64,000 nt of DNA. Source: Clostridiales bacterium (GTDB lineage Bacteria > Bacillota > Clostridia > Christensenellales > Aristaeellaceae). This document shows, in pieces, positions 7,809-15,342 of the stretch (the stretch's first letter is position 1; each line of letters starts with the position of its first letter). The stretch spans positions 62,001 through 126,000 of the forward strand of contig SVHD01000002.1 in NCBI GenBank assembly GCA_015056015.1, written 5' to 3'. A model generated the notes under the pieces. That model searched no databases, was not told the origin of the DNA, and saw only the letters and a program-made list of their open reading frames with translations. The position numbers and the translations under genes were made by a program.

Positions 7809-9275
7809 TTACAGCTTCATTTTCAGATTGATAAAGCCTTCGTACACCTGATCGGGTTCAAAGCCCACGCTGATATACAGCCTTTTCGCCGCTTCGTTAT
7901 AGCGGTTCACCCCGATTTCCAGGGTTTTCGCGCCCTTTTCCTTCAGGATTTCCATGGCCTTGAGCAGCATAATGCGCCCATAGCCCCGGCCCTGGAAGCG
8001 CTGATCCACCTGCAGGAAGGCGATATCATACAGATTCTTTTTCGGTTCAATTTTCAGCGCCGCAATACCGATGGGGGTATTATGATCCATGAGCACATAG
8101 ACGGGCTGACGGGCGGCCAGGGTGCCGGCAATGCAGGTTTTGGCGTCGGGCACAAAGGAATGCTGGGCCTCCGAAATGCGGATATCCATGGCGTCCCAGA
8201 CATTATTTTTATTGACCCGCTTGAGCTTGGGTTCCTTGGGATAAATTCCCTGATCCTGCCAATTCCTTCGCATTTCGGGGGCAAAGGCCATCCATTGATC
8301 GTTTTCCCGGCGGGAAATAAATTCCTCCGCATTGAGCAAAACCAGGCTGCTTTTTTCCTCAAAATTCAGATACATCCGGAAATAGCTGCCCATCACCTCG
8401 GGAAAGGTATCCGCGATATAGGTGGGCCCCACCTTCATAATGCCCAGACCGCAGCCATATTGATTGCATTTCCGGGCGGCGGAAAGAACCTTTTCCGAAA
8501 AGAAATCGCCGCTGACGATGGCCCGGGCCAGCAGATTCATATCGGAAAGGGTGGTGGTAAAGGCATGGGCAGGGGCAAGTTTGGGCAGCGGAACGATGAC
8601 GTCATCCTTCATGCAGCCGCGGATTTCCACCGTGCTTTCATTGCCGGGAACGGTATCCTTCAGCCCCAGGGGCGCAAAGATATTCTGCAAAAGATACTCC
8701 CTGGCGGACAGGCCCGAAATGCGGCGAATGATCTCATCCAGGAAAATCACCGCCGTATTGCTGCCGTCGTCATCCTTGCCGGGCTCGTGGGTCAGTTCAT
8801 CCTGGCCGATCATATCCATGGCCTGGGCAAAGGAAATATCCGCCGTCCTGACCTCATATTCCTTCTGAAATTGCGCTTCCTCGGAAAGGGCCATATGGGC
8901 AGGATCCTTCTGCAAATTGGCCATGCGCACATGGGCAAATTCATTTTCAATGCCCGATTCACTCAGCAGCAGATGGGCTATGGTAATACGATCAGCATGC
9001 CTGTATTCCGGCAGAAATTTGGAAATTTTATCGCTGAAGCGGATTTTCTTTTCATCCGCCAGGCGCCACAGGCACAGGGCCAGGAAAAAATAATCCCGGG
9101 CCGAAAAGCAATATCGCTCTTCCAGGGTCAGTAGCCGCTTTCCTGCATGATCGGCATGGCCGTGGCAGAAGGAAAGCTGCTCCCCATCTGCTTCCTGCAA
9201 AAGCAGGGCAGCAGAAATATTCCATTTTTCCCCGAGTTTCTGTAACGTATCCAGAAATTTCTTCGATTCTTTCAT
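7809..9275 (-). CDS. Degenerate beta-lactamase-fold protein fused to GNAT acetyltransferase
   Basis: A 488-residue two-domain protein. The N-terminal 340 residues follow the serine beta-lactamase / class C penicillin-binding layout (helical KISKFLPEYRHADRITIAHLLLSESGIEN; NTAVIFLDEIIRRISGLSAREYL; FAPLGLKDTV). The SxxK position reads SARD, so the catalytic lysine is absent, and the YxN motif reads GSN, so its tyrosine is missing. The C-terminal 110 residues are a GNAT domain with the acetyl-CoA loop QVDQRFQGRGYGRIML and NEAAKRLYISVGFEPD. The start has AAGGAG upstream. I infer a binding-only N-terminal domain and an active acetyltransferase; the substrate is unknown. It precedes nothing on the same strand and ends with repeat copy 3. 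Confidence 0.75.
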   Translation of the reverse strand: MKESKKFLDTLQKLGEKWNISAALLLQEADGEQLSFCHGHADHAGKRLLTLEERYCFSARDYFFLALCLWRLADEKKIRFSDKISKFLPEYRHADRITIAHLLLSESGIENEFAHVRMANLQKDPAHMALSEEAQFQKEYEVRTADISFAQAMDMIGQDELTHEPGKDDDGSNTAVIFLDEIIRRISGLSAREYLLQNIFAPLGLKDTVPGNESTVEIRGCMKDDVIVPLPKLAPAHAFTTTLSDMNLLARAIVSGDFFSEKVLSAARKCNQYGCGLGIMKVGPTYIADTFPEVMGSYFRMYLNFEEKSSLVLLNAEEFISRRENDQWMAFAPEMRRNWQDQGIYPKEPKLKRVNKNNVWDAMDIRISEAQHSFVPDAKTCIAGTLAARQPVYVLMDHNTPIGIAALKIEPKKNLYDIAFLQVDQRFQGRGYGRIMLLKAMEILKEKGAKTLEIGVNRYNEAAKRLYISVGFEPDQVYEGFINLKMKL

Positions 9276-9287
9276 GATGGATGCTCC

Positions 9288-9869
9288 TTATTTCATATCT
9301 TCCCGCCAGAGGATATACTGCATTTCTTCCTGCGGGGGCAGATCGTATTGGCTTGCATACTGCGCCTTCTGGCAGAATGAAAAGCCGCATTTTTCAATCA
9401 CCCGGCGGGATTGGGAATTATCCGTAAAATGCCCCACGGTCACCGCATCCAGATACAATTGATCAAAGCAGAACCGCAGCACCCGTTTGACTGCCTCCGG
9501 CATCAATCCTTTTCCCCAATGATCCTTGGAAAGCACATAGCCGATTTCCAGAATCCGATCCCGGGGATAATGCTTTTCTTCATTTGCCCAGGATCGATGC
9601 AGGCCCAGGGAACCGATCACCCGGTTTTCTTCCTTCAGCACAATGGCCCATACATTCTTTTCTTCCATAAACATGGAAAGCACCCGCCGGGTATCATCCA
9701 ATGATTCATGATGGGGCCATCCCGCCATTTCCCCTACCCCGGGGACAGACGCATAGGCATAAAAATCTTCCAGATCGCTTTCCCACCAGGGCCGCAAAAG
9801 CAGCCGGGGCGTATCCAGATATATTTGGCTTAAATCGATGATGATTTTTTTCTTTTCCTGTTCACTCAT
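9288..9869 (-). CDS. GNAT acetyltransferase, RimJ/RimL type
   Basis: 193 residues with the RimJ/RimL-like pattern: LDTPRLLLRPWWESDLEDFY at the N terminus, VIGSLGLHR, EIGYVLSKDHWGKGLMPEAV (acetyl-CoA loop) and NSQSRRVIEKCGFSF. Enzymes of this type acetylate protein N-termini or small amines; the substrate here cannot be told. AAGGAG precedes the ATG at 9869. The gene lies 12 nt upstream of the lactamase-GNAT fusion and 12 nt downstream of the kinase gene, so the three probably form one transcript. Confidence 0.82.
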   Translation of the reverse strand: MSEQEKKKIIIDLSQIYLDTPRLLLRPWWESDLEDFYAYASVPGVGEMAGWPHHESLDDTRRVLSMFMEEKNVWAIVLKEENRVIGSLGLHRSWANEEKHYPRDRILEIGYVLSKDHWGKGLMPEAVKRVLRFCFDQLYLDAVTVGHFTDNSQSRRVIEKCGFSFCQKAQYASQYDLPPQEEMQYILWREDMK

Positions 9870-9881
9870 AAAAATCTCTCC

Positions 9882-10361
9882 TTACTCGGTGAGCCACACA
9901 TCCATTTCCTCCCGATCCGGCGGTTCAAACAAACCGCCAAATTTCTTCGCCAGCCCTTCATCCACATAATAGGCGCTGGTTTCATGGGCCAGAATGGCCG
10001 CATTGCGCTTGGCCAGGCGCTGCTGCCAGATTTCATCGCTGATATTCAGATAATGAAATTCGCAGGGCACCCCATGGGCGGAGAAAAAGGCACGGGCTGC
10101 ATCCCTGTCTTCCTTTTGCCAGAAGCCCCAATCCAGAATTACCGATATGCCGCAGGAAATAATCTCCAGCGCTTTATTCATCAAATATGCCTGGGTTCTT
10201 TCCACGATTTCATCATGCTTTTCCCCAATATGCTGATCAAACAGCGCCAGGGTAATTTCATCGGTGGAAAGCAATACCGCATGCTCTTTTTTGAGCAAGG
10301 ATTGGGCATAGGTGGTTTTCCCGCAGCAGATTTTTCCGCAGATGCAGATGACTTTGGCCAC
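9882..10361 (-). CDS. P-loop nucleotide kinase-like protein
   Basis: About 160 residues beginning with a Walker A loop (CGKICCGKTTYAQSLL) directly after the first strand, followed by STDEITLALFDQ, a Walker B-like VILDWGFWQ and an arginine-rich lid region QQRLAKRNA. This is the arrangement of small ATP-binding kinases such as the chloramphenicol or zeta-toxin-like phosphotransferase group. The start is uncertain. AGGAGG abuts the ATG at 10367 with no spacing, lies inside the frame that begins at 10379, and is 6 nt from a GTG at 10361, so GTG is chosen. Substrate unknown; co-transcribed with two acetyltransferase genes. Confidence 0.68.
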   Translation of the reverse strand: MAKVICICGKICCGKTTYAQSLLKKEHAVLLSTDEITLALFDQHIGEKHDEIVERTQAYLMNKALEIISCGISVILDWGFWQKEDRDAARAFFSAHGVPCEFHYLNISDEIWQQRLAKRNAAILAHETSAYYVDEGLAKKFGGLFEPPDREEMDVWLTE

Positions 10362-10379
10362 ATCCATCCTCCTTAACAT

Positions 10380-10485
10380 TCACGGGGAATAGCGTTCATT
10401 AAGAGAAATTCCATAAAATCCCGAAGCAGTTTTCTTTGGGTGGGCGCGGGAGGGCCTTTCTTTTTTAAAAGAAAGCTCCTCCCGC
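10380..10485 (-). repeat. Palindromic 3'-end repeat, copy 4 (reverse)
   Basis: On the minus strand the stem (10467-10485 with 10446-10464, 19 positions, one C-C mismatch and one G-U) starts 9 nt past the stop of the ABC exporter gene. It is followed by CCCACCCAAAGAAAACTGC and TTCGGGATTTTAT. The tail is nearly identical to that of copy 5 behind leuS. Confidence 0.78.
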
Positions 10486-10494
10486 AGAATCCTC

Positions 10495-12342
10495 TTATCC
10501 TTCGTTCTTCCCCAGGATTTCCATGGCTTGTTCTTCCTGGAACTGGTTGGTATAGAGGTTGTAGTAAGCGCCCTTGAGGCGAAGGAGTTCCTGATGGGTG
10601 CCCATTTCCTTGATCTTGCCATCGTCGATGACCAGAATACGATCGGCGGTGCGGATGGTGGAAAGGCGATGGGCGATGATGAAGGAGGTACGCCCGGTGA
10701 GTACCTTGGAAATGGCATGCTGAATCATCTGCTCGGTCTGGGTATCGACGGAAGAGGTAGCCTCATCCAGCACGAAAATCCGCGGATCCGCCAGAATGGC
10801 CCGGGCAAAGGAAATCAGCTGCTTTTCGCCGGTGGACAGGCGATTGCCGCCCTCGCCCACATCGGTATCATAGCCCTTTTCCATTTTGAGGATGAAGGAT
10901 TCCGCATTCACCATTTTCGCAGCCGCCTCAATTTCCGCATCGGTGGCATCCAGCTTGGCGTAACGGATATTATCCCGGATGGTGCCGGAGAAAAGCCGGG
11001 GTTCCTGCAATACATAGCCCAGATTGCTTTGCAGCCAGAGCTGGCTGCGCTGTTTATAATTAACCCCGTCAATCAGGATTTCGCCGCCGGTGGGCTCGTA
11101 AAAACGGCAGACCAGATTCACCACCGTGGATTTTCCGGCGCCGGTGGGACCAACCAGAGCAATGGTTTCCCCCGACTTGATTTTCAGATTGAAATCGGAA
11201 AGCACCTTTTCCCCTTCCTTATACTGAAAATCCACATGCCTGAATTCCACATTGCCCTGCAGCGCGGGCCAATTTTCCTTCTTCGGATGGAAATTATCGC
11301 CGAATTCCGCTTCCACTTCGGGGCTGTCGATAATATCCGGCTCGGTTTCAAGCAAGGTCATCACCCGCTCGGCCGCCGCCTGGGCGGATTGCATTTCGGC
11401 AAAGACCGCCGCAATATCCCGGATGGGCTGGAAAAACTGCACGGTATAATTGACGAATACCTGCAAAACGCCCAACGTCATGCCGCCGATGATCACCTGC
11501 TGGCCGCCCTGCCAAAGGGCATAGGCCGTGGCAATGGAACCAAGCGAAACCACAATGGGCAGATACACCGCCGAAAGGGAGGCCGCCCGGACGGAGGAAC
11601 GCTTCATGGTATGGGTAAGCTCGGTAAATTCCTCCATATTCATTTCTTCACGCACCAATGTTTTGGTGGTTTTCGCGCCCATGATGCCTTCATTGAAAGC
11701 GCCGGTGATTTTGCTGTTGGTCTTTCGCACGGCGCGATAGGATTTGAGGATCCGCTGCTGGAACCACCAGGAAATCACCGCCAGGGGCGGCACCACCAGC
11801 AGCACCACCAGCGTCATTTTCCAATTGAGCAAAAACATGGTGATACTGGATGCCACGATCATTACCGCTCCCCAGCAAAGATCAATCAGCGACCAGCCAA
11901 TGGTTTCGGAAAGGCGCTGGGTATCGCTGGTCATACGGCTCATCAGATAACCAACCGGCATCCGGTCGTAATAGGAAAAGGGCAATTCCTGCAATTTGCG
12001 GAAAGCCCGCTTGCGGATGGTGTAGCAGGTGCCCACCTCCACCTTGCCCCCCAGATACAGGAAGCGGAAAATGGCGATTACCTGAATCACCAGCAGAATC
12101 AGATAGGCCACAATGAAGCCGGGCAAGCCGTCCGTACCGCCGGGATGATTGAGATTGGGAATGAAATGATCAATGGCATAGCTGGTCATGAGCGGAAAGA
12201 GCACATCGCAGCCCGCTGTAATCGCCATGGCCCCCGCCAGGCGATATAAATCCTTATGATAATCCTTGGCATAATGCAGGATTTTTTTCCAGAGCGAAAG
12301 ATCAAATTTTTTCGTAAAATCCTGCTCTTCAAACTGTTGCAT
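10495..12342 (-). CDS. ABC exporter half-transporter, consensus-site subunit
   Basis: 615 residues: a six-helix exporter membrane domain (about residues 35-330) followed by a nucleotide-binding domain. Walker A is VGPTGAGKST, the signature reads LSTGEKQ, and Walker B is IFVLDEATSSVD with the catalytic glutamate intact. Its upstream partner has a degenerate Walker B, so the two form a heterodimer of the BmrCD / LmrCD / TM287-288 type with one active ATP site. The gene overlaps the partner by 14 nt. Substrates of this group are usually drugs or lipids; none can be assigned here. Confidence 0.9.
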   Translation of the reverse strand: MQQFEEQDFTKKFDLSLWKKILHYAKDYHKDLYRLAGAMAITAGCDVLFPLMTSYAIDHFIPNLNHPGGTDGLPGFIVAYLILLVIQVIAIFRFLYLGGKVEVGTCYTIRKRAFRKLQELPFSYYDRMPVGYLMSRMTSDTQRLSETIGWSLIDLCWGAVMIVASSITMFLLNWKMTLVVLLVVPPLAVISWWFQQRILKSYRAVRKTNSKITGAFNEGIMGAKTTKTLVREEMNMEEFTELTHTMKRSSVRAASLSAVYLPIVVSLGSIATAYALWQGGQQVIIGGMTLGVLQVFVNYTVQFFQPIRDIAAVFAEMQSAQAAAERVMTLLETEPDIIDSPEVEAEFGDNFHPKKENWPALQGNVEFRHVDFQYKEGEKVLSDFNLKIKSGETIALVGPTGAGKSTVVNLVCRFYEPTGGEILIDGVNYKQRSQLWLQSNLGYVLQEPRLFSGTIRDNIRYAKLDATDAEIEAAAKMVNAESFILKMEKGYDTDVGEGGNRLSTGEKQLISFARAILADPRIFVLDEATSSVDTQTEQMIQHAISKVLTGRTSFIIAHRLSTIRTADRILVIDDGKIKEMGTHQELLRLKGAYYNLYTNQFQEEQAMEILGKNEG

Positions 12343-14152
12343 GGCTTGCTTTCTCCTCTTTGAATTCTTCCTCCAGGGCGGATTGGATATTGAAAATCCT
12401 GCTGTAAAGCCCGCCGGAATGAATCAGTTCTTCATGGGTGCCCTGTTCGGATACCCTGCCATCCTCCATTACCAGGATCAGATCCGCCTGGGAAAGGGTC
12501 ACAATCCGGTGGCTGATGATAATGGTGGTGGTATCCTCACTGCGTTTTTTCAATGCAGCGCGGATCTGGGCGTCGGTTTCGGTATCGACGGCAGAAAGGC
12601 TGTCGTCAAAAATCAGGATATCATTCTCCTTCATCAGGGTGCGGGCAATGGCGATGCGCTGCTTCTGCCCGCCGGAAAGGGTAACGCCCCGTTCGCCAAC
12701 CAGGGTTTCATAGCCCTTATCGCTTTCCAGAATAAATTCCTTGGCAGCGGCGTCGGTGACGGCCTGATCAATCTGCTCATCCGTGGGATTGCGCAGGGTG
12801 ATTCCCACGTTTTCCTTCAGCGTCTTGGAATAGAGGAAGGGCTCCTGCAGCACCAGGCCCACATGGGAGCGCAGATAATACCGATCGATCTCACGAAGCG
12901 GCGTATCCCCGATGCGGATTTCGCCGCTTTGGGGTTCAAAGAGCCGCTGGAGCAAATGCACCACGGTGGATTTGCCGCTGCCGGTGGCGCCCAGGATGGC
13001 CACGGTTTTCCCGGCGGGAATGGTGAAGCTCATATCCTTGAGCACTTCCCTGCCTTCTTCATAGCGGAAATTCACATGATCGAATACGATATCGCCCTTG
13101 AGAGAGGGCTTTTTCGCATCCTTTTCTTCAGGCTCGGTTTCCTGGGAAAGAATTTCATCAATGCGCCCCATGGCCACCGCGCTCTTGCCCGCATCGGAAA
13201 GGATGCGGCCCAGCTGGCGGATGGGCCAGAGCAGCTTCCAGACATAGGAGGTAAAGATGGTCAGGGTGCCGATGGTGATTTCCCCGCGAATGGCAAAAAA
13301 CACGCAGGTGAGCAGCGTCACCATGGATTGAATCATGCTCATGGCGTCGCTGGTGGCCCAATAGGTGGCCAGCAGCTTGCTGAGCTTGAAGCTCTTTTTC
13401 CGGTAATCCTCGCTGACCTTTTCAAATTTCTCCACTTCATATTCCTGCTGGCCAAAGGCGCGGACCACCCGTACGCCGGTTAAATTTTCCTGCAAAACGG
13501 CGCTCATTTTGCCCTCGGCTTCATCGGAAAGACGGAAATTTTTGATTACCCATTTGAAAAACAGATAGGCAAACAGGAAAAGCCCGGGCACCATGATCAT
13601 GCTGATCAGGGTGATTTTTACATTTTCCTGCAAAAGATACACGATCGCAAAGGTGATCATCATCAGGGCGTTCACGACCGACATAAGCTGCATGGCCAGA
13701 AAACGGCGCACCGTTTCCACATCGGATGTGCATCGCTGCACCAGATCGCCGGTTTCCGCCTTTACATGATAAGAAAAGGGCAGCTTCTGAATATGGGAAT
13801 AGAGCTTTTCCCGCAGCATCAGGGATACATTTTCCCCGGCGATGGACTGGGTACGGGATTTGGTGAAGGAAAATACGCCGCTGAGCAGATTCAGCCCCAC
13901 CATCACCAGCCCCACAATCCACAGATTCCGGGCCATAAAGGAGGGCCCGCCCCAGGCATCCACCCAGGCGTTAATGAAGGCCGGCATGCGGCTGGGCTTG
14001 CCCTGCAGATAGTAATCCAGGGTTTCTGCCAGCACGATGGGCGTAATAAATTCGATGATGACGGTCATGACGGTGCACAGCAGCGCGGCCAGAAAATACC
14101 ATTTATTTTCCAGCATGAGATTCCCCATCAGGCGAAGCTTTCGATTATGCAT
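12329..14152 (-). CDS. ABC exporter half-transporter, degenerate-site subunit
   Basis: 607 residues with six membrane helices and an ATPase domain: Walker A ILGATGSGKST, canonical signature LSGGQKQ, and Walker B ILIFDDSLSAVD, where aspartate replaces the catalytic glutamate. That substitution is the hallmark of the non-hydrolysing site in heterodimeric exporters. The start at 14152 is set by AAGGGGG 8 nt upstream; the frame is open to 14218 but that extension has no ribosome binding site. It lies downstream of a leader ORF (14309-14410) and a terminator, suggesting attenuation control. Confidence 0.9.
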   Translation of the reverse strand: MHNRKLRLMGNLMLENKWYFLAALLCTVMTVIIEFITPIVLAETLDYYLQGKPSRMPAFINAWVDAWGGPSFMARNLWIVGLVMVGLNLLSGVFSFTKSRTQSIAGENVSLMLREKLYSHIQKLPFSYHVKAETGDLVQRCTSDVETVRRFLAMQLMSVVNALMMITFAIVYLLQENVKITLISMIMVPGLFLFAYLFFKWVIKNFRLSDEAEGKMSAVLQENLTGVRVVRAFGQQEYEVEKFEKVSEDYRKKSFKLSKLLATYWATSDAMSMIQSMVTLLTCVFFAIRGEITIGTLTIFTSYVWKLLWPIRQLGRILSDAGKSAVAMGRIDEILSQETEPEEKDAKKPSLKGDIVFDHVNFRYEEGREVLKDMSFTIPAGKTVAILGATGSGKSTVVHLLQRLFEPQSGEIRIGDTPLREIDRYYLRSHVGLVLQEPFLYSKTLKENVGITLRNPTDEQIDQAVTDAAAKEFILESDKGYETLVGERGVTLSGGQKQRIAIARTLMKENDILIFDDSLSAVDTETDAQIRAALKKRSEDTTTIIISHRIVTLSQADLILVMEDGRVSEQGTHEELIHSGGLYSRIFNIQSALEEEFKEEKASHATV

Positions 14153-14244
14153 TGGGAATTCCCCCTTAAAATATGGTCGGTTTGTTACGATTGAAACGCT
14201 CCGCTTTTCCGTCCCCACCCCCTAGCCGGAAAAACGAAGATATG

Positions 14245-14277
14245 CAAAAAGGCCACCGGGCTTTGCAGCCGGTGACC
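14245..14277 (-). terminator. Leader terminator (attenuator) before the ABC exporter genes
   Basis: On the minus strand GGTCACCGG pairs with CCGGTGGCC around a loop containing GCAAAG and is followed at once by TTTTT. It lies between the leader ORF and the first exporter gene on the same transcript, so it would block the exporter genes unless prevented. GGCCGCC inside the end of the leader ORF (about 14329-14335) can pair with the right arm GGTGGCC, which is a candidate antiterminator. Confidence 0.75.
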
Positions 14278-14308
14278 TGAAATTGATGGGCAAATGCGCA
14301 AAAAATAC

Positions 14309-14410
14309 TTACGCTATGCGATCAACAGGCGGCCGCAAACATACGCAAAGAAACCCCTTGCAGTTAACAGACTTCTGGACTCGATTGATGATGCGGAACA
14401 AATTGGTCAT
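14309..14410 (-). CDS. 33-residue leader peptide of the ABC exporter operon
   Basis: The ORF begins MTNLFRIINRVQKSVN and ends CLRPPVDRIA. It has an excellent ribosome binding site (AAAGGAGG, 14419-14426, 8 nt before the ATG) and follows a perfect promoter. It is too short and too close to the terminator to be an ordinary gene. The position matches ribosome-mediated attenuators upstream of drug-inducible genes, such as bmrB before bmrCD in Bacillus subtilis. A ribosome slowed by an antibiotic, perhaps near the C-terminal LRPP, could free the antiterminator. The peptide sequence itself is not one I recognise. Confidence 0.7.
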   Translation of the reverse strand: MTNLFRIINRVQKSVNCKGFLCVCLRPPVDRIA

Positions 14411-14450
14411 GTTTGCAGCCTCCTTTCTTCGTAAAATTTAGTTCCCGTTT

Positions 14451-14479
14451 AGTATACGCGCCCTATGCACAATTGTCAA
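14451..14479 (-). promoter_or_regulatory. Sigma-A promoter of the leader-ABC exporter operon
   Basis: On the minus strand TTGACA (14474-14479), 17 bp, TATACT (14451-14456): a consensus -35 and a near-consensus -10 at ideal spacing, about 40 nt before the leader start codon. Strong constitutive initiation with control downstream fits an attenuation system. Confidence 0.88.
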
Positions 14480-14578
14480 CTGCCTTCCAGGAAAATTTTT
14501 TCGCATGTTTTTGTCACGGGCGTTTCATTGCTCTTCTCGCAAAAAGAAAAATTTTTATTGTTTTTCGATAAATTTTTA

Positions 14579-14607
14579 TTGACTTTTGGTTTTCTATCGT
14601 TTATACT
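14579..14607 (+). promoter_or_regulatory. Sigma-A promoter of the DUF2975 operon
   Basis: TTGACT (14579-14584), 17 bp, TATACT (14602-14607), followed by AAGGAGG and the start at 14631. It is divergent from the exporter promoter about 100 bp away; the AT-rich stretch between them shows no clear operator. Confidence 0.82.
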
Positions 14608-14630
14608 GCCCTTGTAAGGAGGCGAAAAAC

Positions 14631-15110
14631 ATGGAACACAAAAAATTATCCCGGTATCTGCTGGCTGCCGGAATCATTGCCGGCGCGGGGGCCGGCGGCA
14701 TATTTCTCATTTATCTGCTGGCGATGATTTCCGTAGCCATTGATCCCGCATCCCCCTATGCCTATCTGGCTTTCGCCGCCATGGCGGGCATGATCGCCAT
14801 GGCGATTCTCTACGGCCTGGCCCTGAAGGAATATTTCTGCATCTGCCTGCGCATCGGCAAAAATCGCTCCTTCTGCCCGGAAAATGCCAACGGCCTGCAT
14901 CGTATTTTTCAGTTTTTTCTCTCGGCGGCGCTGCTCTGGCTGGCGGCGGAATTTTCCGCCTTCCTGCCCGGCATGGCGTGGGGCATCTGGAATATTACCT
15001 TCCTGCTCTTTGCCATGGCCAGCGCGGCCATGGGGATTCTGGCCTATGCCCTGGGGAAATTGCTGAAGCGGGCCACCCAGCTGCAGGAAGAAAATGAACT
15101 GACCATTTAA
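14631..15110 (+). CDS. DUF2975-type membrane protein
   Basis: 159 residues with four hydrophobic helices (AGIIAGAGAGGIFLIYLLAM; YLAFAAMAGMIAMAILYGLA; IFQFFLSAALLWLAAEF; WNITFLLFAMASAAMGILAYALG) and a charged C terminus QLQEENELTI. Size, helix layout and an adjacent YozG-like regulator are typical of the DUF2975 family, whose function is unknown. AAGGAGG precedes the ATG at 14631, which excludes the upstream in-frame start. It heads a three-gene operon. Confidence 0.8.
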   Translation: MEHKKLSRYLLAAGIIAGAGAGGIFLIYLLAMISVAIDPASPYAYLAFAAMAGMIAMAILYGLALKEYFCICLRIGKNRSFCPENANGLHRIFQFFLSAALLWLAAEFSAFLPGMAWGIWNITFLLFAMASAAMGILAYALGKLLKRATQLQEENELTI

Positions 15111-15120
15111 GGAGGTCATC

Positions 15121-15342
15121 ATGGCGATTCGGATTGATCTGGATGTGATGCTGGCCCGGCGCAAAATGAGCATGACGGAATTGAGCAGCCGGGTGGGCAT
15201 TACCATGGCAAATTTATCGATTTTGAAAAATGGCAAGGCCAAGGCCGTGCGCTTTTCCACCCTGAATGAAATCTGCAAGGCCCTGGATTGCCAGCCGGGG
15301 GATATATTGATTTACGAAGAAACGGAGGAGGAGGACGAATGA
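15121..15342 (+). CDS. YozG-like Cro/CI helix-turn-helix regulator
   Basis: A 73-residue stand-alone DNA-binding protein: IRIDLDVMLARRKMSMTELS, then GITMANLSILKNGKAKAVRF and LNEICKALDCQPGDIL, the consensus of small XRE regulators of the YozG group. An acidic tail (EETEEEDE) ends it. AAGGAGGT lies just before the start. It overlaps the following gene by ATGA, indicating translational coupling. It probably controls this operon itself. Confidence 0.9.
   Translation: MAIRIDLDVMLARRKMSMTELSSRVGITMANLSILKNGKAKAVRFSTLNEICKALDCQPGDILIYEETEEEDE

Noticed and set aside
10380..10718. Short frames running through the palindromic repeats with similar peptides (for example at 10380-10718 and 46562-46810)
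   Set aside because: The peptide similarity comes from the repeated DNA itself. The frames start inside other genes or lack ribosome binding sites, and stem changes conserve base pairing, not amino acids.
14281..14460. Riboswitch in front of the ABC exporter genes
   Set aside because: The segment is better explained as a translated leader: it has a strong ribosome binding site, a complete 33-codon frame and a terminator. No known riboswitch core was seen.
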